Below, piece by piece: positions 27,558-36,219 of a DNA stretch of 64,000 nt (positions are counted from its first letter, which is position 1; every line of letters starts with the position of its first letter). The notes beneath the pieces were generated by a model. That model made no database searches, was not told the DNA's origin, and saw only the letters and a program-made list of their open reading frames with translations. The position numbers were made by a program, and so were the translations under genes. Location of the stretch: the NCBI RefSeq assembly GCF_017876315.1, contig NZ_JAGINU010000001.1:3968001-4032000 (forward strand). The letters run 5' to 3'. The DNA is from Pseudonocardia parietis. Its GTDB lineage: Bacteria > Actinomycetota > Actinomycetes > Mycobacteriales > Pseudonocardiaceae.

Positions 27558-28091
27558 TCAGCTCAGGTTCGCGTGCGTCCCGACCAGCACCGCCCGGCCG
27601 AGGGTGTGGCCGAACAGGTTGAACGCCAGGAACGCGGGCGTCGCGGTGGCGGGGATGTCCAGCGACGGCACGTCGACCGCGTGCACGGCGAAGAAGTAGC
27701 GGTGCGGACCGTGCCCGGGGGGCGGGGCGGCACCGAGGTACCGCGCCAGGCCGGCGTCGTTCGGCAGCTGCACGGCGCCCTCGGGCAGCCCGGAACCGGC
27801 CTCGTCACCGGCGCCCGCGGGCAGCGAGGTCACCGACGCCGGGATGTTCAGCACCGCCCAGTGCCAGAACCCGGACAGGGTGGGGGCGTCCGGGTCGTAA
27901 CAGGTGACCACATAGGACTGGGTTCCCTCGGGGGCACCGGTCCAGGACAGCTGCGGGGAGACGTCCTCGCCGCCGGCGCCGAAGATGCCGGAGAGCTGGG
28001 GTGTGGCGAGCGCGGAGCCCTCGGCGACGTCATCGCTGGTCACGGTGAACGACGGGACCGGGGGCAGCTCGTCGTAGGGGTTGCGGGGCAC
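27558..28091 (-). CDS. YbhB/YbcL-type phosphatidylethanolamine-binding protein (PEBP)
   Basis: A 177-residue Raf kinase inhibitor-like protein. The PEBP signature is present: [40 protein letters not shown], and later [13 protein letters not shown]. These form the anion-binding pocket of the family. No signal peptide is seen. Only this gene is preceded by a strong GAGGAGG site (10 bases before the GTG at 28091), although a coiled-coil gene precedes its stop on the same strand. The biochemical role of bacterial members is unclear. Confidence 0.92.
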   Translation of the reverse strand: MPRNPYDELPPVPSFTVTSDDVAEGSALATPQLSGIFGAGGEDVSPQLSWTGAPEGTQSYVVTCYDPDAPTLSGFWHWAVLNIPASVTSLPAGAGDEAGSGLPEGAVQLPNDAGLARYLGAAPPPGHGPHRYFFAVHAVDVPSLDIPATATPAFLAFNLFGHTLGRAVLVGTHANLS

Positions 28092-28187
28092 TGTGGACGA
28101 CCTCCTCGAATCGGATGCGGGTGTCCGCACGATCCTGGCACGGCGCGCCGAGTTCCGTCCGGCAGGCGAGTGTGCAGGCTGGCACGT

Positions 28188-29771
28188 GTGGAGATGCTGC
28201 TGCTCGTCGTCGGCCTGATGCTGGCCGCGGTCGTGCTGGTCGGGGTGGGGGAGCGGCTGCGGCTGCCGTGGCCGGCGCTGATGGTCGTGCTCGGCGCGGT
28301 CGCGGCGCTGGTCCCCGGCCTGCCCGACGGGTTCGCCGTCGACCCGGACCTCATCCTGCCGCTGTTCCTGCCGCCACTGCTGTTCGCGACCGCGCAGCGC
28401 ACGTCGTGGGCACTGTTCCGGGCCCGCTGGCGGACGATCGCGCTGCTGGCCGTCGCGCTGGTACTGGTCACCGTCACGGCGGTCAGCGCGACGGCATGGG
28501 CGCTGGTCCCCGGGATCGCGCTCACCGCGGCGGTGGCCCTCGGGGCCATGGTCGCGCCGCCGGACCCGGTCGCGGTCGAGGCCGTCGCCGGGCAGGTGGC
28601 GATCCCGCGGCGGCTGATCGCGGTGCTGCAGAGCGAGGGCCTGTTCAACGACGCCATCGCGCTGGTCGTGTTCCAGACGGCGGTGCTCGCGACCGTCTCC
28701 GGCGACGAGCTCAGCCCGCTCGGCCTGGGGTGGCGGTTCGTCGCCGGTGCGGCCGGCGCCGTGGTCCTCGGTCTCGCGGTCGCCTGGCTGGCCCGCACCG
28801 TGCTCGGCAGGCTCACCGACACCACCGGTCGCAGCGCGCTGACCCTGGTGCTGCCGTTCGCGACCTACCTGGCCGCCGAGGAGGTCCACGCGTCCGGGGT
28901 GGTCGCGGTCGTCGTGCTGGCGCTGCAGCTGCGGGCCCGGGCGGGCGCCGACGAGGCCGCGGAGCGGATCACCCAGACGTCGCTGTGGGACGTGGTGGAG
29001 CTGCTGGCCACCGGTGTCGCCTTCGGACTGATCGGGCTGGACCTGCGGCAGGTGGTGACCGGAGCCGGGGACGAACTGCCCCGGATGCTCGGGCACGCCG
29101 CGGTCGTCTGCGTCGTGGTGGTCGCCGTCCGGACACTGTGGATGTTCGTGGCCTGGCGGGTGGTGCGCCGCGGTGACGACGCGACCTCGGTGCCCCGTAC
29201 CGGACGCGAGGCGGTGCTGCTGGCCTGGTGCGGCATGCGCGGGCTGGCGACCCTGGCGCTGGCGCTGTCCCTGCCGGTGACGCTCGCGTCCGGCGCGCCG
29301 TTCCCGTTCCGGTCCGAGCTGGTGCTCATCGCGATCTCGGTGCTCGTGGTGACGCTGCTGCTGCCCGCGTTCACCCTGCCCGCGCTGGTGCGGGCGCTCG
29401 GCGTGGACGACGAGGCCGAGGCCGAGCGGCGCGCCGAGCGGGAGATCGTGCTCCGGGCCCGCCGTGCCGCGATGGCGACCGTCGAGTTCGAACGGGGGAT
29501 CCGGCACCTGCCCGACGACGTCGGTACCCGGCTGCGCGAGCGGATGGAACGCCTGGGTGGCGTGCTGTCCGGTGAGACGGCGACCGAGGAGGACCGGCAG
29601 CGGCTCGCCGCGATCCAGGCGGTACGCGGGCAGCTGGCCGAGGCGGAGGCCTCGGCACTGGCCGCGGCCCGGGCCGAGGTGCTCTCCGCCCGCCGGGAGC
29701 CCGGGGTGGACCCGCACGCCGCCGACCGGGTGCTGCGCCGGCTGGACCTGCGGACGGTGCTGCTCGACTGA
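28188..29771 (+). CDS. Na+/H+ antiporter, CPA1 family
   Basis: A 527-residue cation/proton antiporter. About twelve transmembrane helices span residues 1-400. The conserved ion-binding helix [20 protein letters not shown] (Asn-Asp pair) and [20 protein letters not shown] are present, followed by a charged cytoplasmic C-terminal domain of about 115 residues. The GTG at 28188 or the ATG two codons later can be the start; no good ribosome site is visible. A role in pH and sodium homeostasis is expected from the family. Confidence 0.92.
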   Translation: MEMLLLVVGLMLAAVVLVGVGERLRLPWPALMVVLGAVAALVPGLPDGFAVDPDLILPLFLPPLLFATAQRTSWALFRARWRTIALLAVALVLVTVTAVSATAWALVPGIALTAAVALGAMVAPPDPVAVEAVAGQVAIPRRLIAVLQSEGLFNDAIALVVFQTAVLATVSGDELSPLGLGWRFVAGAAGAVVLGLAVAWLARTVLGRLTDTTGRSALTLVLPFATYLAAEEVHASGVVAVVVLALQLRARAGADEAAERITQTSLWDVVELLATGVAFGLIGLDLRQVVTGAGDELPRMLGHAAVVCVVVVAVRTLWMFVAWRVVRRGDDATSVPRTGREAVLLAWCGMRGLATLALALSLPVTLASGAPFPFRSELVLIAISVLVVTLLLPAFTLPALVRALGVDDEAEAERRAEREIVLRARRAAMATVEFERGIRHLPDDVGTRLRERMERLGGVLSGETATEEDRQRLAAIQAVRGQLAEAEASALAAARAEVLSARREPGVDPHAADRVLRRLDLRTVLLD

Positions 29772-30018
29772 CCGAGCGCGGCAGACGCCCGACGGCCTGG
29801 CGTCCGGCAGCGCCCGAGTGATCGTCATTTCAGTGCCGATCGGTGCCACGGATGGCACGGATCGGCACTCATCGGGTGATCACGCCGAGCGCGGAACCCG
29901 GTCCGGCGACCTGCTGACCTACGACGCGGACCTGGTGAACGGTGTCCCGGCCGCGGAGCCGGGACACCGCTGACCGGCTCCCACAGGCGAGCAGCTCGGC
30001 ACGACCGCCGCGTCCGGA

Positions 30019-30351
30019 TCAGGTGCCGGGGGCCCGGTAGACCCCGGCCGCCTCACCGGCCTTGCCCAGCACCGCGACCAGCCGTCCCGGATCGATCAGC
30101 TCCCGGGTCTCCACGCTGCGGAACGCACCCGAGCTGTTCACCGCGATCGACGCCGCGGCGGCCGCTTCGGCGTCGGGCAGGTCACAGATCGCCATTCCGT
30201 CGTGGCCGCCGAACATGAGGTAGATCGACTCCAGACTGCCCCCGGCCCCCTCGGCCACCGCGCGTGCCGCGGCTGTCCGGTCGCCCGGGTTCTGGATCAT
30301 CCTGCTCCACGCCTCGGCGGTGTAGGAGAAGAACAACACGTACTTGGGCAT
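30019..30351 (-). CDS. GYD domain protein
   Basis: A 110-residue ferredoxin-like fold protein of the GYD family. It has KYVLFFSYTAEAWSRMIQNP at the start, the Gly-rich LESIYLMFGGHDGMAICDLP and a C-terminal helix-strand. A GGGAGG site precedes the ATG. Such small dimeric proteins are common in actinobacteria and proteobacteria and have no defined function. It lies 115 bases downstream of the encapsulin gene on the same strand and could be read through from it. Confidence 0.88.
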   Translation of the reverse strand: MPKYVLFFSYTAEAWSRMIQNPGDRTAAARAVAEGAGGSLESIYLMFGGHDGMAICDLPDAEAAAAASIAVNSSGAFRSVETRELIDPGRLVAVLGKAGEAAGVYRAPGT

Positions 30352-30466
30352 CGCGTCCTCCCTGCTCGATCGGCTCGATCGCCTCGCCGGGACGGCGGAG
30401 GCGTGCCGGGCTACTCGCCGCCGATCTCTCCCGGGTTACGGGCCGCTCGCAGCAGGAGCGGAGGAG

Positions 30467-31288
30467 TCAGCGCAGCACCACCGCCGCGTCGGGCTCGGTG
30501 ACCCGGAAGGTGAAGGACTCCTCCAGGTAGAGGTGCACCTCGCCGGCGTCGTGGTCGGAGTAGCCGATCGCGATGTCCTGGCCGACGTCGAGCACGAAGT
30601 CGCCGCCCCGCTGAGAGACGACCAGCGCCCCGTCCAGCCCCGGTGCGCGCAGGATCTGCCCGCCGAGGATCCGGGTGAGGTGGTCGAACAGCGGATAACC
30701 GCCGTGCTCGGCGGTCTCGGCGATCCGGGTGAAGCCCTGCGGGCCGATCGCGAGCGCGAACGGGCCTTCGATCCCGCTGCAGCGCAACCGGTCCACTGCC
30801 CGTGCGACGATGCCGGGGTAGTGGTCGGCCTGCTCACCGAGCGGTAGCGCGGGGTGGGGCGAGGACTCGACGACGCCCTCGATCAGCGCGTCCGGCCAGC
30901 CGTGGAACATCGCCCGGTTCTCGATCTCCGCGGCCTCCCGGGCGGCCCGGGCGAGGTCGTCGAACTCCGGGTCCTGGGCGCCGCGCTCGAGGTCGTCGAT
31001 CTCGTCGCGCGACACCGTGAACGGCACCCGGAACTCGGCGAGCGGCTGGACCCGGCGCAGCCGGGCGGTGGCACGCCCGGCCGCCACCCCGGGCGGCGGG
31101 CCGCCGAGCCGGGTCGAGCGGCCGAGCGAGACCGAGGAGGTCTCCCAGCCGGCGGCCCCGCCCCAGTCGGCGAGCCGGCGTCCGGCCAGCAGCGGGGTGA
31201 GCCGCTCCCGGGCCTCGTCGTCGATCGCTTTCCAGGCCGTGACCGGGATCGGCGCCTTGTCGCGGAGGAGATGGTCCTGCACGGTCAC
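30467..31288 (-). CDS. Type 1 encapsulin shell protein
   Basis: A 273-residue HK97-fold shell protein of the linocin-M18/CFP29 family, which self-assembles into a protein nanocompartment. Recognisable segments are LLRDKAPIPVTAWKAIDDEA at the N-terminus, LAGRRLADWGGAAGWETSSV, EFRVPFTVSRDEIDDLERGA, and the C-terminal QDIAIGYSDHDAGEVHLYLE. The GTG at 31288 overlaps the stop of the hemerythrin cargo gene (GTGA), coupling the two. An internal GTG at 31282 is possible but less likely. The N-terminal helix normally lies at the shell lumen and binds the cargo tail. Confidence 0.95.
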   Translation of the reverse strand: MTVQDHLLRDKAPIPVTAWKAIDDEARERLTPLLAGRRLADWGGAAGWETSSVSLGRSTRLGGPPPGVAAGRATARLRRVQPLAEFRVPFTVSRDEIDDLERGAQDPEFDDLARAAREAAEIENRAMFHGWPDALIEGVVESSPHPALPLGEQADHYPGIVARAVDRLRCSGIEGPFALAIGPQGFTRIAETAEHGGYPLFDHLTRILGGQILRAPGLDGALVVSQRGGDFVLDVGQDIAIGYSDHDAGEVHLYLEESFTFRVTEPDAAVVLR

Positions 31289-31866
31289 TGGTTCTGTCCC
31301 TTCAGACTGCCGATGCCGAGGCCGGCGGTCGTCGCGGTGGAGGGATCGAGGCGTTCCTCGACCCGCTCGACGTAGGCCTCGGGGTCCTGGTCGGTGTTGT
31401 CGAGGCCCGCGGTGGTGGGGTGGGCCTCGAGGAACTCCGCGAACTGCTGCCCGAGCGAGTCGCGCAGCCCGGAGGTGGCGCTCTGGCGGAAGTTGGCCAG
31501 GCCCTCGTTCTCCTCCTCGGCCATGTGCTCGTCGTTGGCGCGGCGGGCGTCCCAGACACCGGCCCACCATTCCTGGGAACCGACCGGGTTGCGCTCGGCC
31601 CGCGCGACCCCGTCCCGGATCTCGTTGTGGTCCCCGATCGCGTCGAGGGTCTCCTCCTCGGGGTCCTCGCCGTGCGCCAGCAACTGCGGGTAGAAGATCT
31701 TCTCCTCGGCGATGGCGTGCACGTCGAGCCGGGCGGCGAGTGGCTCCCACAGCCGGGACAGCTCGCGCGGATCGGTCCCCGCGCGGGCCTGGAGCTCGTC
31801 CAGGTCCGCGAACTGTCTCCGGAACCAGGCGTGGTCGTCGAGGATCAGCGTCGTGATGTCGGGCAC
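31285..31866 (-). CDS. Hemerythrin-domain encapsulin cargo protein
   Basis: A 193-residue protein with a hemerythrin HHE-type four-helix bundle: DDHAWFRRQF, then LDVHAIAEEKIFYPQLL with HxxxEE, IGDHNEIRDGV, and DEHMAEEENEG. These supply the His, Glu and Asp ligands of a di-iron site. A flexible tail rich in Thr, Asp and Ala ends in GLGIGSLKGQNQ, matching the conserved LGIGSLKG encapsulin targeting peptide. The protein should therefore be packed inside the shell made by the next gene. Hemerythrin cargo is known for some actinobacterial encapsulins; iron/oxygen or oxidative-stress handling is inferred. The GTG at 31866 was chosen by the TACGCT box 7 bases upstream. Confidence 0.93.
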   Translation of the reverse strand: MPDITTLILDDHAWFRRQFADLDELQARAGTDPRELSRLWEPLAARLDVHAIAEEKIFYPQLLAHGEDPEEETLDAIGDHNEIRDGVARAERNPVGSQEWWAGVWDARRANDEHMAEEENEGLANFRQSATSGLRDSLGQQFAEFLEAHPTTAGLDNTDQDPEAYVERVEERLDPSTATTAGLGIGSLKGQNQ

Positions 31867-31873
31867 GATCCGC

Positions 31874-31879
31874 AGCGTA
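31874..31879 (-). promoter_or_regulatory. Possible -10 box of the encapsulin operon
   Basis: TACGCT on the minus strand lies 7 bases before the GTG of the hemerythrin cargo gene, with no ribosome site between. This fits a leaderless transcript. No convincing -35 box was found. Confidence 0.4.
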
Positions 31880-31933
31880 GGTCCGCGCCGCCCGCCCGGC
31901 ACGGCGAAGACCGTACCGGGCGGACGGCGGGGG

Positions 31934-34243
31934 TCAGGCCGTCGTGGTGGTCGACAGCGCCCGCCACACGTTCTGCGGGGTCAGCGGCATGTCCACGTGC
32001 CGGACGCCGAGGTGCGACAGCGCGTCGACGACGGCGTTGTGCACCGCAGGCGTCGACCCGATCGTCCCGGACTCGCCGATCCCCTTGGCCCCCAGCGGGT
32101 TCAGGTGTGTCGGCGTCTCGGTGGTGGACGCCTCGAACCCGCACAGGTCGGCGGCGGACGGGATCGTGTACGAGGCCAGGTTGCCGGAGGTGGGGTTGCC
32201 GTCGTCGTCGTAGCCGACGTTCTCGAACAACGCCTGGGAGATCCCCTGCGCGATCCCGCCGTGCTGCTGGCCCTCGACCAGCATCGGGTTGAGGATCTTC
32301 CCGCAGTCGTCGACGGCGACGTGGCGCAGCAGCGAGACCCGGCCGGTGTCGGCGTCGACCTCGACGACGGCGATGTGCGTGCCGAACGGGAAGCTGGACT
32401 GGCCCTGCGTGAAGTCGAGCTCCTCGCGCAGGGCCGCGGCGGCGCCGTCGGCCCGGCCGCTGCCGTCCTCCGCCGCGGCCGCGGCCTGCGCCCAGGTCAC
32501 CACCCGGTCGGCGACCCCGCGCACGCCGAGGCCCTGCTCGGTGAGCTCGATGTCGTCGACCGAGGCCTCCAGCAGGTGCGCGGCGATCTCCCTGGCCCGG
32601 TTCACCAGCTCGCCGGAGGCGGAGTGGATCGCGCTGCCGCCGGTCTGCAGCGAGCGCGACCCGAGCGTGCCGGCGCCGCGCGGCACCTGTGCGGTGTCCG
32701 ACTGGACGAGACGGATCTTCTCCATCGGGACCTTCAGCACTGCCGACGCGACCTGGGCGAACGCGGTCTCGTGACCCTGGCCGTGCGCGCTGGTGCCCGC
32801 CGAGACGGTGAAGCCGCCGTCCGGGTGCGCCTGGGCCGAGCCCCACTCGCCGTCGAGCCCGAGCGGGGCGGTGACCTCGACGTAGCAGCCGACGCCGATG
32901 CCCAGCAGCGACCGGTCGCCCGCCGCGCGCCGGGCCCGCTGCTGCTCGCACAGCTCGCGGTAGCCGGCCGCCTCGATCGCCGCGTCCAGGGTCCGGGCGT
33001 ACTCGCCGTTGTCGTAGGGGGCGCCGGTCACCGTGGTCATCGGGAACGACTCCGGCGGGATGAAGTTCAGCCGGCGCAGCTCGGTGGGATCGAGGTCGAG
33101 CTCGTCGGCGGCGATGTCGAGGACCCGCTCGAGCATCTGGGTCGCCTCGGGGCGCCCGGCGCCCCGGTAGGCGCCGACCGGGGTGGTGTTGGTGGCCACC
33201 GAGCGCCAGGAGAACTCGATCTTCGGGATGTCGTAGACGCCCTGGGACATGAGGTGGGTGAGGGTGGGCAGGATGGTGCCGATCATCGGGTAGGCCCCGA
33301 CGTCGCCGACGACCCCGGCCCGCAGCCCGACGATCCGGCCCTCGCGGGTCAGGCCGAGCTCGACGTCCTGGCGCTGGGCGCGGCCGTGGACCATCGCGAG
33401 CATGTTCTCCGAGCGGGTCTCGGTCCACCGCACCGGATGCCCGAGCAGCAGGGCCGCGCGGGCGACGATCGACCACTCGATGTACTCGAAGGCCTTCGGC
33501 CCGAACCCGCCGCCGACCCGCGGTGCGATCACCCGGACCAGATCCGGTTCCAGGCCGAGGTCCCCGGCGAGCGCGGCCTGCGCCCCGTGCGGGGTCTGGG
33601 TGGGCAGCCACATCGTGACGCCGCCGCCGGGCTCGCCCGGGACCGCGACGCACCCGTTCGGCTCCATCGGGACGCCGGCGATGCGCTGGTTGACGAAGGT
33701 GGCGCGCACGACGTGGTCGGCGCCGTCGAACAGGCCCTCGATCTCACCGGTGCCGCCCGCGGCGGCCACGTTGGTCCCGGCGTCGTCGAACAGCAGGCCC
33801 GCGCCGTCGGCGAGGGGCGCCTCGTAGCCGGTCACCGCCGGGAGCGGCTCGATGTCGGGGACGACGGCCTCGGCCGCGTCCTGGGCCTGGGCGGCGGTCC
33901 GGGCGATGATGACGGCGACGATGTCACCGACGAACCGGACCTTGCCGTGGGCGAGGTGCGGCCGGGACATCGTGTCGGGGACGACCCCGGGCAGCCCGGC
34001 CCGCGGCGGCAGCCCGAGCGTGTCGAAGGTGTGGACCGCCTCGACACCCGGCAGGGCCCGGGCCTCGTCGACGTCGATCGCGCCGAGCGTGCCGTGCGCG
34101 ATCGGGGACCGGATGAACACCGCGTGGTAGGCCCCCGGGTGCGGCAGGTCCGCCGTGTAGTCACCGGCTCCGGTGATCAGCTCGCGGTCCTCGGTGCGCA
34201 GTACCCGGTTACCGAGGTACGAGCCCTGAGTGGTGATCGACAT
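31934..34243 (-). CDS. Xanthine dehydrogenase family molybdopterin-binding subunit (CoxL form II-like), orphan
   Basis: A 769-residue large subunit of a molybdenum hydroxylase. The N-terminal a/b hammerhead domain starts with GSYLGNRVLRTEDRELITGA. The molybdopterin domain has PRVGGGFGPKAFEYIEWSIV, the active-site motif GAYRGAGRPEATQMLERVLD, and the catalytic Glu in GAKGIGESGTIGS. AYRGAGR is of the form II type rather than the AYXCSFR motif of true CO dehydrogenase. No FAD subunit (CoxM) or 2Fe-2S subunit (CoxS) is adjacent, so partners must be elsewhere. The ATG at 34243 has an AGGAG site; six further codons are open upstream. The substrate is unknown. Confidence 0.9.
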   Translation of the reverse strand: MSITTQGSYLGNRVLRTEDRELITGAGDYTADLPHPGAYHAVFIRSPIAHGTLGAIDVDEARALPGVEAVHTFDTLGLPPRAGLPGVVPDTMSRPHLAHGKVRFVGDIVAVIIARTAAQAQDAAEAVVPDIEPLPAVTGYEAPLADGAGLLFDDAGTNVAAAGGTGEIEGLFDGADHVVRATFVNQRIAGVPMEPNGCVAVPGEPGGGVTMWLPTQTPHGAQAALAGDLGLEPDLVRVIAPRVGGGFGPKAFEYIEWSIVARAALLLGHPVRWTETRSENMLAMVHGRAQRQDVELGLTREGRIVGLRAGVVGDVGAYPMIGTILPTLTHLMSQGVYDIPKIEFSWRSVATNTTPVGAYRGAGRPEATQMLERVLDIAADELDLDPTELRRLNFIPPESFPMTTVTGAPYDNGEYARTLDAAIEAAGYRELCEQQRARRAAGDRSLLGIGVGCYVEVTAPLGLDGEWGSAQAHPDGGFTVSAGTSAHGQGHETAFAQVASAVLKVPMEKIRLVQSDTAQVPRGAGTLGSRSLQTGGSAIHSASGELVNRAREIAAHLLEASVDDIELTEQGLGVRGVADRVVTWAQAAAAAEDGSGRADGAAAALREELDFTQGQSSFPFGTHIAVVEVDADTGRVSLLRHVAVDDCGKILNPMLVEGQQHGGIAQGISQALFENVGYDDDGNPTSGNLASYTIPSAADLCGFEASTTETPTHLNPLGAKGIGESGTIGSTPAVHNAVVDALSHLGVRHVDMPLTPQNVWRALSTTTTA

Positions 34244-34349
34244 CGTGGCGGCTCCTCTCACGCGGCGACGACGACGCGTGGGGCGGGGGAGTTGTGTCGG
34301 TGATCACGCTAGCGGCTGATGTGTCACCGACCAACCCTCCCGGTGCCGC

Positions 34350-35111
34350 TCAGGTGATGGTGATCCCGCCGTCGACCGGGATGGTCTGCCCGGTCAGGTA
34401 CCCGCCGGCGTCCGAGGCCAGGAACACCACGGCCGCGGCGAGCTCCTCCGGGTCGCCCGTGCGGCCCATCGGGATCCGCGCGGACATCTGCTCCAGGTAG
34501 CCCGGCTTGTACTGGTCGGTCATCTCCGAGGCGAAGAACCCGGGCGCGATCGCGTTGACCCGGATGCCCTTGCGCTCGGCCCACTGCTGGGCCAGGTCCC
34601 GGGTCAGCCCGATGACCGCCGCCTTGGACGCCGAGTACGCGGCCTGCGGCAGCGCGGCGGTGGTCAGCCCGAGGATGCTGGAGATGTTGACGATGCTCGA
34701 CCCCGGCTCCATCCGGGCCGCGCAGGCCTGCGCCATCCAGTAGCTGCCGTTGAGGTTCACGTCGATGACCTGCGTGAACTGCTCCGGGGTCTCCTTCAAC
34801 GCGGGGACAGCGGTGCCGATCCCGGCGTTGTTGACCAGCACGTCGAGCCGGCCGAACTCGTCGATCGCCCGCTGTGCGAGCGCCGTGCAGTCCGCCGGGT
34901 CCGCCACGTCGGTGGCGACGGCGACGGCGCGGCGCCCCGCGGCCTCGACCAGCTTCACGGTGTCGGCCAGCTTGTCGGTGCGCCGGGCACCGAGCACCAG
35001 GTCCGCGCCCGCCTCGGCGAGGCCCTTGGCGAAGGCCACGCCCAGCCCGGCCGAGGCACCGGTGACCACGGCGACCTTGCCGTCCAGTCGGAATCGCTCC
35101 ATCACGCTCAC
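34350..35111 (-). CDS. Short-chain dehydrogenase/reductase
   Basis: A 253-residue classical SDR. The cofactor loop TGASAGLGVAFAKG, the NNAG motif (VLVNNAGIG), the catalytic Ser in NISSILGL and the YSASK motif (Tyr-x-x-x-Lys) are all present. The C-terminus PVDGGITIT is typical of 3-oxoacyl-ACP reductase or glucose-1-dehydrogenase-like enzymes. The basic residue in GARR after the second strand suggests NADP(H). GTG at 35111 was chosen because of the box at 35119; ATG at 35102 is an alternative. The substrate is unknown. Confidence 0.92.
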   Translation of the reverse strand: MSVMERFRLDGKVAVVTGASAGLGVAFAKGLAEAGADLVLGARRTDKLADTVKLVEAAGRRAVAVATDVADPADCTALAQRAIDEFGRLDVLVNNAGIGTAVPALKETPEQFTQVIDVNLNGSYWMAQACAARMEPGSSIVNISSILGLTTAALPQAAYSASKAAVIGLTRDLAQQWAERKGIRVNAIAPGFFASEMTDQYKPGYLEQMSARIPMGRTGDPEELAAAVVFLASDAGGYLTGQTIPVDGGITIT

Positions 35112-35118
35112 GGGCGCG

Positions 35119-35124
35119 ACCCTA
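35119..35124 (-). promoter_or_regulatory. Possible -10 box before the SDR gene
   Basis: TAGGGT on the minus strand, 7 bases before the GTG, is the same spacing as at the encapsulin operon. No ribosome site lies between. Confidence 0.35.
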
Positions 35125-35136
35125 ACCCGGACCGGC

Positions 35137-36132
35137 TCAGGACCCGGCGCGGCTCAGCGCCGCGTCGAGCTGCGGGACCAGGCGCTCCAGCGCGTAGGGG
35201 GCCGAGAGGACGCTGTTGTAGGTCATCGCGCCGCGGGTGTCGGCGTCCGGGACGACCATCCGGCCCTGCGCGACCACGGGGACCTGTGCCAGCACCGCGT
35301 CGCCGTCGACCTGGGCCTTCGCCGAGCCCTCGTCGGCCAGCATCACCAGCGTGTCGCCGTCGAGCAGACCGGTCTGCTCCGCGGAGATCTCGACGAAGAA
35401 GCTCTCGCCGTCGTCGAGCTCGGCGATCCGCGGCGGCTGGACGAAGCCCAGACCGGACATGAACCGGCCGCGGGCGTCGGCGGCGGTGAAGGCGCCGTAC
35501 TTCCCGTCGAACGGCAGCACGGTCGCCCCGACCTTCCCGCGGAACTGCGGGTGCGCCTCGACCGCGTCGGTGAACGCGGCGTCGGCCTGCCGGATCAGCT
35601 CCTCGCCCCGCTCGGGCTCCCCGAGCGCGGTGGCGACGGTGCGCATCTGGTCGTCGCGCGTGACACCGAACGGAATCGTCCCGGCCGGGCGGGCGACGAC
35701 CGGGGCGATGGCGGAGAGCTGCTCGTACATCGGCTGCTCGATGCCCGAGCTGACGGCGAGGATGACGTCCGGGGCGAGTGCCGCGATCTGCTCCAGGTTC
35801 GGCTCCCCGGTCAGGACCACCGGCGGCTCACCCTGCACGAGCCCGCGGGCCCACGGTCCGAGCCCGCCGGTCTGCTCGTAGAAGGTGTACGACGCGGTGG
35901 CCACCGGGGTGACGCCGAGCGCCAGCACCGGGTCCGCGTCGGTGACGCCCAGGGCGACGACCCGCTGAGGTCGTTCCGGGATCTCGGTGGTCCCGAAGGT
36001 GTGCTCCACCTGGACCGGGAAGGGGCCTCCCGCCGCTCCCTCCGGTGCATCGGCGCCGTCGCCCGGGGCGGCGGACGAACAGGCGGTGAGCAGGGCCAGC
36101 AGGGCCACCAGGGGGAGGAGCTTTGTCAGCAC
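35137..36132 (-). CDS. Iron-siderophore ABC transporter substrate-binding lipoprotein
   Basis: A 331-residue class III binding protein. The N-terminus is a lipoprotein signal with lipobox LLTAC (Cys about residue 18). The mature chain has FGTTEIPERPQRVVALGVTD and LEQIAALAPDVILAVSSGIE, typical of FepB/FhuD-like siderophore receptors, and the long connecting helix about residues 170-195. No permease or ATPase adjoins it, so it is a solitary receptor. A candidate iron box lies in its promoter. It would capture ferric siderophores, probably under iron-dependent repression. Confidence 0.92.
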   Translation of the reverse strand: MLTKLLPLVALLALLTACSSAAPGDGADAPEGAAGGPFPVQVEHTFGTTEIPERPQRVVALGVTDADPVLALGVTPVATASYTFYEQTGGLGPWARGLVQGEPPVVLTGEPNLEQIAALAPDVILAVSSGIEQPMYEQLSAIAPVVARPAGTIPFGVTRDDQMRTVATALGEPERGEELIRQADAAFTDAVEAHPQFRGKVGATVLPFDGKYGAFTAADARGRFMSGLGFVQPPRIAELDDGESFFVEISAEQTGLLDGDTLVMLADEGSAKAQVDGDAVLAQVPVVAQGRMVVPDADTRGAMTYNSVLSAPYALERLVPQLDAALSRAGS

Positions 36133-36142
36133 GGCGCGGACA

Positions 36143-36161
36143 TTAGCCGAGCCTTGCCTGG
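36143..36161 (-). promoter_or_regulatory. Candidate IdeR/DmdR iron box
   Basis: On the minus strand CCAGGCAAGGCTCGGCTAA matches 12 of 19 positions of the actinobacterial iron-box consensus TTAGGTTAGGCTAACCTAA. It begins 10 bases upstream of the siderophore-binding lipoprotein start, where a metal-dependent repressor would block initiation. Confidence 0.5.
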
Positions 36162-36219
36162 GCGGGGTACTCGCGCCCGCGTCGGTCGCGGCGTTGCGGC
36201 CGACGCGGACGCACCGTGA

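Noticed and set aside
30443..30461. Hairpin CCGCTC/GAGCGG after the encapsulin gene
   Set aside because: Only a 6-base stem, within what is expected at this base composition.
31712..34303. An 863-codon plus-strand open frame
   Set aside because: It is the antisense shadow of the molybdopterin-binding subunit gene.
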